This document shows, in pieces, positions 8,003 through 15,906 of a stretch of DNA of 20,787 bases (position 1 is its first letter; the number at the start of each line of letters is the position of its first letter). This stretch comes from DASZMJ01 sp035551935. Lineage in GTDB: Bacteria; Planctomycetota; Planctomycetia; Isosphaerales; Isosphaeraceae. The position numbers and the translations under genes are program-made. The DNA is taken from assembly GCA_035551935.1 (NCBI GenBank), contig DASZMJ010000206.1, positions 1-20,787 on the forward strand. The letters run 5' to 3'. The notes under the pieces were generated by a model that had not been told where the DNA came from, made no database searches, and saw only the letters and a program-made list of their open reading frames with translations.

Positions 8003-10924
8003 ATGGGAAAACGCTCGAAGCACGCCCAGCGCAAGAATAACCCGGCCCAGGGCGGCCGCCCGGAGGCCGGTCGGGACGCGTCGACGGCGACGACCGCCGT
8101 CGACGAGCGGGCCTCGGACATCGAGACGATCGAGGCCCAGGCGCTCGACGAGCCGCCGCCGCGCCGCGCGCCGGCGCCGTTGCGGCCGCACGTCGTCGCC
8201 GCGGTCTGCGGCCGCGACTTCCTCGGCTACTTCAGCAACCCGGCCGGCTACGTCTTCATCACGGCCTTCGTCCTCGTCAGCTCGTGGTTCGCCTTCTGCG
8301 AGCCGGCGTTCTTCGCCAACAACCTGGCCAACCTCGACTCGCTCAACGAGTGGATGCCCTACCTGCTGCTGTTCTTCGTGCCGGCCGTCACGATGAGCAT
8401 GTGGGCCGAGGAGCGGCGGCAGGGGACCGAGGAGCTGCTGCTGACCCTGCCGGCCCGCGACGTCGAGGTCGTCCTGGGCAAGTACCTCGCGGCGCTGGGC
8501 ATCTACACCGTCGCCCTGCTCTTCTCGCTGAGCCACGTGGCCATCCTGTACTGGCTCGGCAAGCCCGACCCGGGGGTGATGGCGGCGAACTACCTGGGCT
8601 TCTGGCTGATGGGGGCCATGCTGATCCCGATCGGCATGGTCGCGTCGCTGCTCTCGTCGAGCGCGACGGTCGGCTTCATCCTCGGCGCGGTCTTCTGCGC
8701 GGTGGTGGTCTTCGCGGGGCGCGTCGGCTCGCTGGTGTCGTCGTGGACGTGGCTGGCCGAGCGGCTCGGCACCAAGGTCGGCCCGCAGTTGCAGCGCCTG
8801 ATCCAGGAGCTGTCGATCCCGTCGCAGTTCCGGCCGTTCGGCACGGGGGTCGTGCCGCTGTCGGGCGTCGTCTACTTCGCGACGCTGGCCGCGGGGGTCC
8901 TGTACCTGATGATGGTCCTGCTCGGCCGCCGGCACTGGGCCGGCGGCCGCCGCAGCGCGTGGCTCTGGGCGCATTCGACCGCGCGGGTCGTGGCGGTGGG
9001 CGTGGCCCTGGTGAGCCTCAACGTGCTGGTGGGCCGGGGCCTCTCGCAGGCGCGGGCCGACGTCAGCGTCGAGCAGCTCAGCACGCTCTCGCCCGAGTCG
9101 CGGAAGGTGCTCCGGGCGCTGACGGTCGACAAGCCGGTGGTCATCCAGGCGTTCTACAGCCCCGACGTCCCCTCCGAGTTCGTGCCGGTCAAGAACGAGC
9201 TGTTGAACAAGCTCCGCGAGTACGCCGCGCTGGCGGGCTCGGACAAGATCCGGCTGAACCTCGTGGAGACCGACCGCTACTCGCAGCCGGCGCGCGACGC
9301 CGAGAAGCGGTTCGGGATCGAGGCGCGGCCGGTCCGGGCGACCGACGAGGCCCGCACGACCGCGCAGGAGATCTATTTGGGCGCCGCGTTCACCTGCGGC
9401 CTGGAGGAGATCGTCATCCCGTTCTTCGACCCGGGCCTGCCCGTCGAGTACGAGCTGACGCGGTCGATCCGCGTCGTCTCGGGCGCGGGCCGGAAGAAGG
9501 TCGGCATCCTGAACACCGACGCCAAGATCATGGGCGGCTTCGACATGCGGACGATGGGCCGCAACAACGAGTGGCAGATCGTCACCGAGCTGAAGAAGCA
9601 GTACGACGTGACGAGCGTCTCGGCCGACGCCGAAATCCCCACCGACCTCCAGGTGCTCCTGGTGGCGCAGGCGTCGGGCCTCTCGCAGCGGCAGATCGAC
9701 AACCTGACGGCCTACGTCCGCCGCGGCGGGCCGACGCTCTTGATGATGGACCCGCTCACGTTCATCGACCCGTCGCTCTCGGCCAGCGAGCCGCGGCAGC
9801 CCCCCGGCGGCCCGTTCGGCGGCGGCGCGCAGGTCGAGCCCAAGGGGAGCCTCGCCCCCTTGCTCCAGCTGCTCGGCGTCGACTTCCCGGCCGACCAGAT
9901 CGTCTGGAACGCCTACAACCCGGTCCGCCGCGCCGACTTCCAGTACGAGTTCGTCTTCGTCGACAAGGGCAGCGGCGCCGACGAGCCGTTCAACCCCAGG
10001 CAGTCGGTCTCGTCGGGCCTCCAGCGCATCGTCATGCTCGCGCCGGGGCTGCTCCGGCCGCGGCACGACCCCGACGCTCCCAAGTTCACCCCCTTGCTCC
10101 GCACCAACGACAACGGCGGCGTCGAGTCGTGGGAGGACGTCGTGCAGCGCGGCATGATGGGCATCTCCGGCATGACCCGCGAGCGCCGCTACATCCCGAC
10201 CCGCGAGACCTACACCCTCGCCGCCCTGATCCAGGGGAAGGCCCCGGCCGCCAAGGACGAGCCGAACGACGCGGACCCGGCGAAGAAGGCCAAGAAGGCC
10301 CCGGCCAAGCCGGCCGACCTGCGCGTCATCGCCATCGCCGACCTCGACATGATCTCCAACGAGCTGTTCGACGTCCGCGCCGCGAAGATCGCCGACCTCG
10401 ACTTCGACAACATCACCTTCGTGCTCAACTGCGTCGACGTCCTGGCCGGCGACGAGGAGCTCGTCGCGCTGCGCAAGCGGCGGCCCAGGCACCGCACGCT
10501 CGAGGCGCTCGAGGGCCAGATCAAGGTCTTCGACGAGCAGCGCCTCAAGAAGCAGAAGGAGGCCGAGGAGGAGGCCAAGGCCGCCATCGACAAGGCCCAG
10601 AAGGAGCTCGACGCCAACGTCGCCAAGATCCGCGGGCAGAAGGAGCTCGACGCCCGCACCCGCGACCTGATGATCTCCCAGGTCGAGGCCGTCGAGAACC
10701 GTCGGCTGAACTCCGAGGTCAAGGCCAACATCGAGGACAAGAAGCGGCGCGAGATCTTCGACAGCAAGGCCGAGGCCGAGCAGGCCATCCGCCGCAAGCA
10801 GAACGAGGTCAAGGCGATGGCCGTCGCCCTGCCGCCGCTCTTGCCCGCCCTCCTCGGCCTCGGCGTCTTCGGCGTCCGCGTCGGCCGCGAGAACCGCGGC
10901 GCCAACCCCAACCGGCTCGCCTGA
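8003..10924 (+). CDS. GldF-GldG-like fusion: ABC-2 permease plus Gldg_ABC_transp domain
   Basis: A 973-residue protein with its ATG preceded by GAGGCGAG. Residues 1-65 are a charged cytoplasmic tail. ABC-2-type membrane segments lie at about 81-97, 117-133, 160-185, 198-218, 221-238 and 286-308, with the conserved AEERRQGTEELLLTLP (135-150) of GldF-type permeases. A further helix at about 327-345 begins the GldG-like part (VEQLSTLSPESRKVLRAL, then a large extracytoplasmic domain to about 720 with LQVLLVAQASGLSQRQID). A charged linker (about 750-770) and a long predicted coiled coil (about 832-937) precede a last membrane helix (about 938-955). GldF and GldG are separate proteins in Flavobacterium; here they are one chain. 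With the upstream ATPase it forms a complete transporter in the inner membrane. Confidence 0.9.
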   Translation: MGKRSKHAQRKNNPAQGGRPEAGRDASTATTAVDERASDIETIEAQALDEPPPRRAPAPLRPHVVAAVCGRDFLGYFSNPAGYVFITAFVLVSSWFAFCEPAFFANNLANLDSLNEWMPYLLLFFVPAVTMSMWAEERRQGTEELLLTLPARDVEVVLGKYLAALGIYTVALLFSLSHVAILYWLGKPDPGVMAANYLGFWLMGAMLIPIGMVASLLSSSATVGFILGAVFCAVVVFAGRVGSLVSSWTWLAERLGTKVGPQLQRLIQELSIPSQFRPFGTGVVPLSGVVYFATLAAGVLYLMMVLLGRRHWAGGRRSAWLWAHSTARVVAVGVALVSLNVLVGRGLSQARADVSVEQLSTLSPESRKVLRALTVDKPVVIQAFYSPDVPSEFVPVKNELLNKLREYAALAGSDKIRLNLVETDRYSQPARDAEKRFGIEARPVRATDEARTTAQEIYLGAAFTCGLEEIVIPFFDPGLPVEYELTRSIRVVSGAGRKKVGILNTDAKIMGGFDMRTMGRNNEWQIVTELKKQYDVTSVSADAEIPTDLQVLLVAQASGLSQRQIDNLTAYVRRGGPTLLMMDPLTFIDPSLSASEPRQPPGGPFGGGAQVEPKGSLAPLLQLLGVDFPADQIVWNAYNPVRRADFQYEFVFVDKGSGADEPFNPRQSVSSGLQRIVMLAPGLLRPRHDPDAPKFTPLLRTNDNGGVESWEDVVQRGMMGISGMTRERRYIPTRETYTLAALIQGKAPAAKDEPNDADPAKKAKKAPAKPADLRVIAIADLDMISNELFDVRAAKIADLDFDNITFVLNCVDVLAGDEELVALRKRRPRHRTLEALEGQIKVFDEQRLKKQKEAEEEAKAAIDKAQKELDANVAKIRGQKELDARTRDLMISQVEAVENRRLNSEVKANIEDKKRREIFDSKAEAEQAIRRKQNEVKAMAVALPPLLPALLGLGVFGVRVGRENRGANPNRLA

Positions 10925-10925
10925 G

Positions 10926-11056
10926 AGGCCAGGGGACCGTGGGCCGATGACCGAGGGCAAAGGACAAAGCGGAAGAGGCGGGACGATCATGACCGGAGCC
11001 GATCGGCCGCCCACTCGCCCTTTGCCCCCCGTCCTCGGCCCACGGTCCCCTGGCCT
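10926..11056. repeat. Long imperfect inverted repeat between the permease and DUF4340 genes
   Basis: The 38-base left arm (10926-10963, beginning AGGCCAGGGGACCGTGGGCC) is complementary to 11019-11056 at 35 of 38 positions, with a 55-base loop. It starts 2 bases after the permease stop and ends 48 bases before the next start codon. In RNA it would form a very stable stem, so it could attenuate, process or stabilise the operon transcript. It could also be an inserted palindromic repeat. Confidence 0.75.
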
Positions 11057-11104
11057 GACCCATCACCCGCATCGCGACCCTTCGTCCAAGACGGCACGCA
11101 AACC

Positions 11105-12748
11105 ATGAATGATTTCTTCACGCAAAACATCCCGGCGATCGTCTCGTTCGCGGTGGTGGCCGCGGCCCTGGCGGGGGCGGCCTTCGCGAGACGGGAGCTG
11201 CGGAAGACGCTCCTGTTCGTGGCCGGGGCGCTGCTCTTGACGGGCATGGCGGCGGTCCGCCTGCCGGGGCGCTCCGGGCCGGGCGCGTTCTTCGACGACC
11301 AGGGGAAGCCGTTCTTCCCCGCCTTCACGGACCCGCTGGCCTGCACCGGCATCGAGGTCGTCGGCTTCGACGCCGCGACCGCCGCGCCGGCGACCTTCGA
11401 GGTGAAGCTCGACCCGGCCGGCAAGGGGTGGGTCATCCCGTCGCACCACAACTACCCGGCCGACGCCAAGGACCGGCTCAAGAACACCGCCACCGGCGTC
11501 ATCGGCCTGACCAAGGACACGATCCGATCGGACAACCCCGCCGACCACAAGGCCCTGGGCGTGCTCGACCCGAAGGAGTCGAAGTCCGTCGGCACCGAGG
11601 GGCTGGGCAAGCGGATCATCCTGACGAACAAGTCGGACGAGACGCTCGCCGACCTGATCATCGGCAAGGAGGTCCCCGACCGCCCCGGCCAGCGGTTCGT
11701 GCGCGTGCCGGGCAAGAACCGGACCTACGGCGTCAACCTCACGCTGGACCTGTCGACGAAGTTCGCCGACTGGATCGAGACGAACCTCCTGAAGCTCGAC
11801 TCCAGCCGGGTGCGGCGGCTCGTCTTCGACCACGACAAGATCGACCTGCGGCGACGGCCGCCGCTGGTGCCCGGCGAGAAGGTCGCGATCGACCGCACCG
11901 AGGCCGGCGCCGGCTGGACGACCGAGGGGCTGAAGCCCGGCGAGGAGGTCAACCCCGACAAGGTCCGCGACGTGACGACGGCCCTGGCCGACCTGAAGAT
12001 CGTCGGCGTCCGGCCCAAGCCCGAGGGGCTGTCGAAGGACCTGAAGGTCGCCAAGGACGTGCGCGAGGTCATCGAGAAGGGGATCGAGAAGGGGGCCGCG
12101 GGGGACCTCGGCTCGCTCGTCGCGCGGGGCTTCTTCCCGACCTCCGACGGCCGCCTCCTGTCGACCCAGGGCGAGATCCGCGTCGGCACCGACGAGGGGG
12201 CCGTCTACACCCTCCGCTTCGGCGAGGTCACCTTCGCCAGCGGCGACTCGCTGAGCTCGGGCGCCGACGAGGCCGCGGCCAAGGCGAAGGCCTCGGCCGC
12301 CGACCCGAAGGAGCCCGAGGGGGGCGTCGAGAGCCGCTACCTGCTCGTGACCGTCGGCTTCGACCCCGATCTGATCCCGACGCCGAAGCCCGAGCCCAAG
12401 CCCGAGCTGCCGGCCGACGTCTTCGCCTTCGACCCGAACAACACGAAGCAGGTCGCCGCCCGCGCCGCCGAGAAGGCCAAGGCCGACCGCGAGCGCGAGG
12501 ACCACGAGCGCAAGGTCGTCGACGGCCGGAAGCGCGTCGACGAGCTGACCGACCGCTTCGCCGCCTGGTATTACGTCGTGCCCGGCGAGGCCTTCCGAGG
12601 CGTCAACCTCGACCGCGCCGCCCTCGTCCGCCCCCGGTCGGCCAACCCCTCCCCCTCGGGCGGCTTCCCCGGCCTGCCCCCCGGCTTCGGCGGCCCCGGC
12701 GGCCTGCCCCCCGGCCTCGGCGGCGGCCTGCCCCCCGGCCATCCCTGA
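11105..12748 (+). CDS. DUF4340 domain-containing membrane-anchored protein
   Basis: 547 residues from an ATG that has no clear RBS (only AAGACGG far upstream). Two hydrophobic segments at about 11-27 and 35-52 anchor the protein. The rest is a DUF4340-type extracytoplasmic region with the family's repeating beta/loop pattern (TNKSDETLADLIIGK, RFVRVPGKNRTYGVNLTLDL, WIETNLLKLDSSRVRRLVF). A charged helical stretch (about 455-490) and a Gly/Pro-rich tail (about 515-547, GLPPG units) follow. DUF4340 genes commonly follow GldG-like genes, and this one is third in the same module. Its function is unknown; a role as an accessory or substrate-contact subunit of the transporter is inference. The long inverted repeat just upstream may tune its expression. 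Confidence 0.88.
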   Translation: MNDFFTQNIPAIVSFAVVAAALAGAAFARRELRKTLLFVAGALLLTGMAAVRLPGRSGPGAFFDDQGKPFFPAFTDPLACTGIEVVGFDAATAAPATFEVKLDPAGKGWVIPSHHNYPADAKDRLKNTATGVIGLTKDTIRSDNPADHKALGVLDPKESKSVGTEGLGKRIILTNKSDETLADLIIGKEVPDRPGQRFVRVPGKNRTYGVNLTLDLSTKFADWIETNLLKLDSSRVRRLVFDHDKIDLRRRPPLVPGEKVAIDRTEAGAGWTTEGLKPGEEVNPDKVRDVTTALADLKIVGVRPKPEGLSKDLKVAKDVREVIEKGIEKGAAGDLGSLVARGFFPTSDGRLLSTQGEIRVGTDEGAVYTLRFGEVTFASGDSLSSGADEAAAKAKASAADPKEPEGGVESRYLLVTVGFDPDLIPTPKPEPKPELPADVFAFDPNNTKQVAARAAEKAKADREREDHERKVVDGRKRVDELTDRFAAWYYVVPGEAFRGVNLDRAALVRPRSANPSPSGGFPGLPPGFGGPGGLPPGLGGGLPPGHP

Positions 12749-12942
12749 AACCGTCGAGTGACGGCCGTCGGGCAGGGCTCGTGTCACCGGGCGGTCGGCC
12801 TTGCCCGCCGGCTCCGGTCGCGAGGCCTTGCCTCGCCGCAGGGCTGCCGCGTCGGCTATGGGTCACAACCGGTACCCCGAATCGACGCGGTGCCCACCCG
12901 ACGAAAGGGGAGCGATCGACGCAATTCGGTATCTTTCCCACA
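12749..12942. other. Intergenic region left of the RAYT unit
   Basis: No gene is seen. A short hairpin with a 6-bp stem (GCGAGG at 12820-12825, CCTCGC at 12831-12836) could weakly terminate the ABC operon. GTCGGGCAGGGCTCG near 12768 resembles half of the palindrome core found at 12943 and may be a decayed repeat. Confidence 0.4.
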
Positions 12943-13009
12943 CGTAGGGCAGGGCTCGCCCTGCCTCTTCCTTCTTGAATGGAAGAGGCAGGGCGAGCCC
13001 TGCCCTACG
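12943..13009. repeat. RAYT-flanking palindrome, copy 1
   Basis: The 29-base left arm (12943-12971, starting CGTAGGGCAGGGCTCGCC) is perfectly complementary to 12981-13009 across a 9-base loop. It is almost identical to the palindrome on the other side of the transposase. Each arm also holds a smaller internal palindrome (GGCAGGGCTCGCCCTGCC), so multibranched foldings are possible. Confidence 0.9.
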
Positions 13010-13026
13010 GAAGAGGGTGGGGGCGA

Positions 13027-13592
13027 TCACTCGATTATGTCGGCGTCGACGCGGTCGAAGGTCGGGATCGGCGAGACTTGAGAACAGGCCCAATCTTCGG
13101 GAAAGCGACCGAGCCGGACGTAGCGGTGGAAGGAGGACCAAGACCGATCGCGGGGCATGGGACATGCCCGTGCTTGACAGGATTGAAATGAATATATTCG
13201 ATATGATGGATAAAATCGTCCTCGTCTCGGATGGTGTGCTCCATGAAACGAGGCTGCCAGACGCCGCGCCGCTGTTCGCGGCCCTGGCCCGGATGGACGG
13301 GCTGCTCGGGCATCCCCGAGGCCAGCCATTGCCGCGTGAATCGACCTTTGATCGCGGCCCAGCGCGTCGCGAAGTCGGAGTCGCCCTCCGGCAAGGACCA
13401 GATCGTATGGAAATGGTCGGGTAGGACGACGATCGCCTCGATTCGGAATCGCCGTTCACGCCGTTCATGACGGAGGCAACTGCCCAGCAGCGTGACGGCC
13501 TTCACGTCGCGGAAGATGGGCGCTCGGCCGGCGGTGACGACCGTGAAGAAGAACGTACCGCCGGGAACCCAGTTCCGTCGGTAATCGGGCAT
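13027..13592 (-). pseudogene. REP-associated tyrosine transposase (RAYT, Y1/HUH family), one frameshift
   Basis: The start MPDYRRNWVPGGTFFFTVVT is typical of RAYTs (IS200-like single-strand transposases acting on REP palindromes). The HUH metal-binding motif is HFH at residues 60-62 and the catalytic tyrosine is in EYIHFNPVKHG (about residue 133). The frame that starts at 13592 goes off-family after about residue 146 and ends at 13035. The expected family C-terminus (RSWSSFHRYVRLGRFPEDWA) is found in another frame ending at 13027. One missing C in the coding strand, near 13152-13155, restores a continuous protein of about 188 residues. All catalytic residues lie before the shift, so partial activity is possible; a sequencing error in a C run is the alternative. 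The gene lies between two matching palindromes, its likely substrates. Confidence 0.87.
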
Positions 13593-13607
13593 CGCTCGTT
13601 TCCGATC

Positions 13608-13695
13608 CCCCGTAGGTCAGGGCTCGCCCTGCCTCTTCGATTCCGAGGGGGATGATGATGGATCGAAGAGGCAGGGCGAGCCCTGACCTACGGGG
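13608..13695. repeat. RAYT-flanking palindrome, copy 2
   Basis: The 34-base left arm (13608-13641, starting CCCCGTAGGTCAGGGCTCGC) is perfectly complementary to 13662-13695 across a 20-base loop. It shares the core of copy 1, with one base pair changed on both arms. It ends 17 bases from the rpmB stop codon, so it may also act as a terminator for the rpmF-rpmB transcript. Confidence 0.9.
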
Positions 13696-13712
13696 AAAGC
13701 CCCGGCGACGAC

Positions 13713-14033
13713 TCAGATGGGGAAGAGGTTCCCCAGCGACTCGCGGGCCTGGCGGCTGCCCTTGGAGGCCTTGATGAGCGGGAAGGTCTGGACCTTGCCG
13801 TCGACTTCGAGGGTCAAGAGGCCGCTGCGGATGACCGAGGTGGCCACGCGGACGTAGCGGGTCTGGCCGTTGGGCAGCCAGACGTGGATGCGCTGGAGGT
13901 TCGGCTTGAAGGTCCGGCGACTGATGCCGGTGGTCTTCTTGCCGACGCCGCCGAGGTACTTGGCCTTGCCGCGCGTCGTGACGTGGTTGCCGAACGACGT
14001 CTTCTTGCCGCTGACTTCGCACTGCCGTCCCAT
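13713..14033 (-). CDS. rpmB: 50S ribosomal protein L28
   Basis: 106 residues from an ATG with AGGAGT about 8 bases upstream. The hallmark L28 sequence is complete: MGRQCEVSGKKTSFGNHV, RRTFKPNLQRIHVWLPNGQ, then TRYVRVATSVIRSGLLTLEV. The protein is longer than the roughly 78 residues of the E. coli protein because of a C-terminal extension (about 80-106). L28 is a structural component of the large ribosomal subunit near the E site. It follows rpmF by 34 bases on the same strand, so the two genes are probably co-transcribed. The gene ends 17 bases from the RAYT palindrome. Confidence 0.96.
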   Translation of the reverse strand: MGRQCEVSGKKTSFGNHVTTRGKAKYLGGVGKKTTGISRRTFKPNLQRIHVWLPNGQTRYVRVATSVIRSGLLTLEVDGKVQTFPLIKASKGSRQARESLGNLFPI

Positions 14034-14067
14034 CGGGCCGACTCCTGACTCGTCTTCTCGGATCGCC

Positions 14068-14271
14068 TCAGGCGCCCTTCTTGACGGCCTGCGGGTTGTG
14101 GGTCTTGCTGCGCTGGATGTTGCCGCACTCGTGGACGAGGTCGCAGACCTTGTGCGGTGGGATCGCCAGCTTGCATTGCGGGCAGATGTTCAGGGCCGGC
14201 GCCACGAGCGCATCGTGGCTCCGCCTCATCCCCTGGGCCGACCTCGATTTCCTTCGTTTCGGGACTCCCAC
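14068..14271 (-). CDS. rpmF: 50S ribosomal protein L32, zinc-ribbon form
   Basis: 67 residues starting at GTG (14271) with GGGGGA about 8 bases upstream; the nearby upstream ATG is out of frame. The N-terminus GVPKRRKSRSAQGMRRSHDA is diagnostic for L32. A zinc ribbon is suggested by CPQC at 30-33, and by Cys43 and Cys49. The second pair is spaced C-x5-C rather than the usual C-x2-C. A lysine-rich tail follows. It is the first gene of the rpmF-rpmB pair. Upstream of the start, a perfect GGTCGATCGACC palindrome and a GC hairpin occupy the leader; no clear promoter was identified. Confidence 0.93.
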   Translation of the reverse strand: MGVPKRRKSRSAQGMRRSHDALVAPALNICPQCKLAIPPHKVCDLVHECGNIQRSKTHNPQAVKKGA

Positions 14272-14463
14272 GACGCATTCCCCCGCGCTGGCCGCCGTCG
14301 GCGGTCGATCGACCTTGGAAAAAGGGAGATGTTAACCGCCCGCCGGTCCCCCTCGCAAGGCCGATCCGCGCCGATTCCGGGCGGCCTGGCGCGTCGGCGG
14401 CACGCGCCGGGTATCATCGGGCCCGTGTCGTGCCCGACCGACCCCCTTGAGCAGGAGCCTCCC

Positions 14464-15894
14464 GTGAACCGACCGACCACGTCCCGGGGCCGGCGCGCCG
14501 CCGCCGCCCTCCGCGTCCTCGTCGTCGTCGCTCTCCTGGCCGGGTCCGCCATCGCAGGGCCGCCGGCGAAGGGGCCGCTCCGCAGGCTGGAGTCGAACCC
14601 GAGGTACTTCACCGACGGCAGCGGCAAGGCCGTGCTCCTGGTCGGCTCGCACCAGTGGCACAACTTCCAGGACAACGGCCACCGCCTCAATGACAGTCAG
14701 GACCTGCCCCCGGCCTTCGACTTCGACGCCTACCTCGACTTCCTCGGGAAGCACGACCACAACTTCTTCCGCCTCTGGCGCTGGGAATCGCCGAAGTGGA
14801 CCGACGAGCAGCCGAAGGGGGTGGTCAAGTATTGCCGGCCCCACCCCTGGCCGCGGACCGGCCCAGGCCTCGCCGCCGACGGCAAGCCGAAGTTCGACCT
14901 CACCCGGTTCGACCCCGAGTACTTCGACCGCCTCCGCGACCGCGTGACGAAGGCCCGCGACCGCGGCATTTACGTGTCGGTCATGCTCTTCGAGGGGTGG
15001 GAGCTCCAGTTCACCGACGCCTGGAAGACCCACCCCTTCCACGCGCCGAACAACGTCAACGGCGTCGACGCCGACCCCGGCGGCCGCGGCACGCGCTACA
15101 ACGAGCTCCGCGACGACGCCAACGGCCGCCGCGTCCTCGAGCTCCAGGAAGCGTACGTCCGCAAGGTGATCGACAACGTCGGCGACCTCGATAACGTCCT
15201 CTACGAGGCCTGCAACGAGGCCGGCGCCCCGTCGAAGGCGTGGCAGTACCACATCATCGACTTCATCCATAAGTACGAAGCGGGCAAGGGGAAACGGCAC
15301 CCCGTCGGCATGACGTTCATGTACGCCGGGGGCACGAACCAGGACCTCCTCGACAGCCCGGCCGACTGGGTCTCGCCGAACCCGGGCGGGCCGTCGGACC
15401 GGTACAACTACAGGTCCAACCCGTCGCCGAAGGACGTCGGCAAGGTGGTGGTCAACGACACCGACCATCTCTGGGGCCACACCGGCGGCGATTCCGCCTG
15501 GGTATGGAAGAGCTTCACGCGCGGCCTGAACGTGCTGTTCATGGAGGAGCTGACGCCCAGCCCCACCTGGCAGGACTCGGCCCGCGTCGCGATGGGCCAG
15601 GCCCGCCGGTTCGCCGACGCGATCGACCTGGCCCACATGCCCCCGAAGCCCGAGCTGGTCCAGACCGGCTACCTCCTCGCCGCCCCCGGGCGCGAGTACC
15701 TCGCCTACCAGGACGGCAGCCAGGGGGAATTCTGGATCGACCTGAAGGACGCCTCGGGCAAGTTCGCCGTCACCTGGTTCGACACGGCCACGGGCAAGTC
15801 CCACGACGGCCGGCCCGTCGCCGGCGGCGGCCGTCGCGTCCTCACCACGCCGTTCCCCGGCGCCGCGGCCGTCCACCTGAAACGTGCCGAATAG
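14464..15894 (+). CDS. Secreted glycoside-hydrolase-like protein with C-terminal putative collagen-binding domain
   Basis: The start is a GTG at 14464, with AGGAG 7 bases upstream, giving 476 residues; the frame is open far upstream but into unrelated sequence overlapping rpmF/rpmB antisense. Residues 1-31 form a signal peptide (RVLVVVALLAGSAIAG). Residues 40-400 look like a TIM-barrel glycosidase of the DUF4038/cellulase-like type, with FFRLWRWESP (101-110) and VLYEACNEAG (245-254), where Glu252 is the likely acid/base. VLFMEELTP (358-366) is a candidate site for the second carboxylate. The last 75 residues (YLLAAPGREYLAYQDG, then FAVTWFDTATGK) match the putative collagen-binding domain found at the end of such proteins. 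It probably acts on extracellular polysaccharide; the substrate is unknown. TATCAT at about 14412 may be the -10 box. It converges with the kinase gene, the two stops 12 bases apart. Confidence 0.87.
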   Translation: MNRPTTSRGRRAAAALRVLVVVALLAGSAIAGPPAKGPLRRLESNPRYFTDGSGKAVLLVGSHQWHNFQDNGHRLNDSQDLPPAFDFDAYLDFLGKHDHNFFRLWRWESPKWTDEQPKGVVKYCRPHPWPRTGPGLAADGKPKFDLTRFDPEYFDRLRDRVTKARDRGIYVSVMLFEGWELQFTDAWKTHPFHAPNNVNGVDADPGGRGTRYNELRDDANGRRVLELQEAYVRKVIDNVGDLDNVLYEACNEAGAPSKAWQYHIIDFIHKYEAGKGKRHPVGMTFMYAGGTNQDLLDSPADWVSPNPGGPSDRYNYRSNPSPKDVGKVVVNDTDHLWGHTGGDSAWVWKSFTRGLNVLFMEELTPSPTWQDSARVAMGQARRFADAIDLAHMPPKPELVQTGYLLAAPGREYLAYQDGSQGEFWIDLKDASGKFAVTWFDTATGKSHDGRPVAGGGRRVLTTPFPGAAAVHLKRAE

Positions 15895-15906
15895 GCGGCC
15901 GGGCGT

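Larger units (their letters stand above)
12943..13695. mobile_element. RAYT/REP unit (transposase between two palindromes)
   Basis: The unit consists of the frameshifted RAYT gene with one long palindrome on each side, the arrangement known for RAYT-REP systems (REPtrons). It is inserted between the DUF4340 gene and rpmB. No target-site duplication is expected for this family and I see none. Confidence 0.75.

Noticed and set aside
8284..10950. 888-residue open frame on the plus strand inside the GldFG gene
   Set aside because: It is a +1 frame shadow dominated by Arg, Pro, Gly and Ala.
7070..11014. 1314-residue open frame on the minus strand
   Set aside because: It is antisense to the ABC ATPase and the GldFG fusion; no motif was found.
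12863..13468. 201-residue minus-strand ORF over the RAYT palindrome
   Set aside because: It reads the palindrome repeat (RAGLALPLPF, EAGRALPY) and the RAYT gene in the wrong frame.
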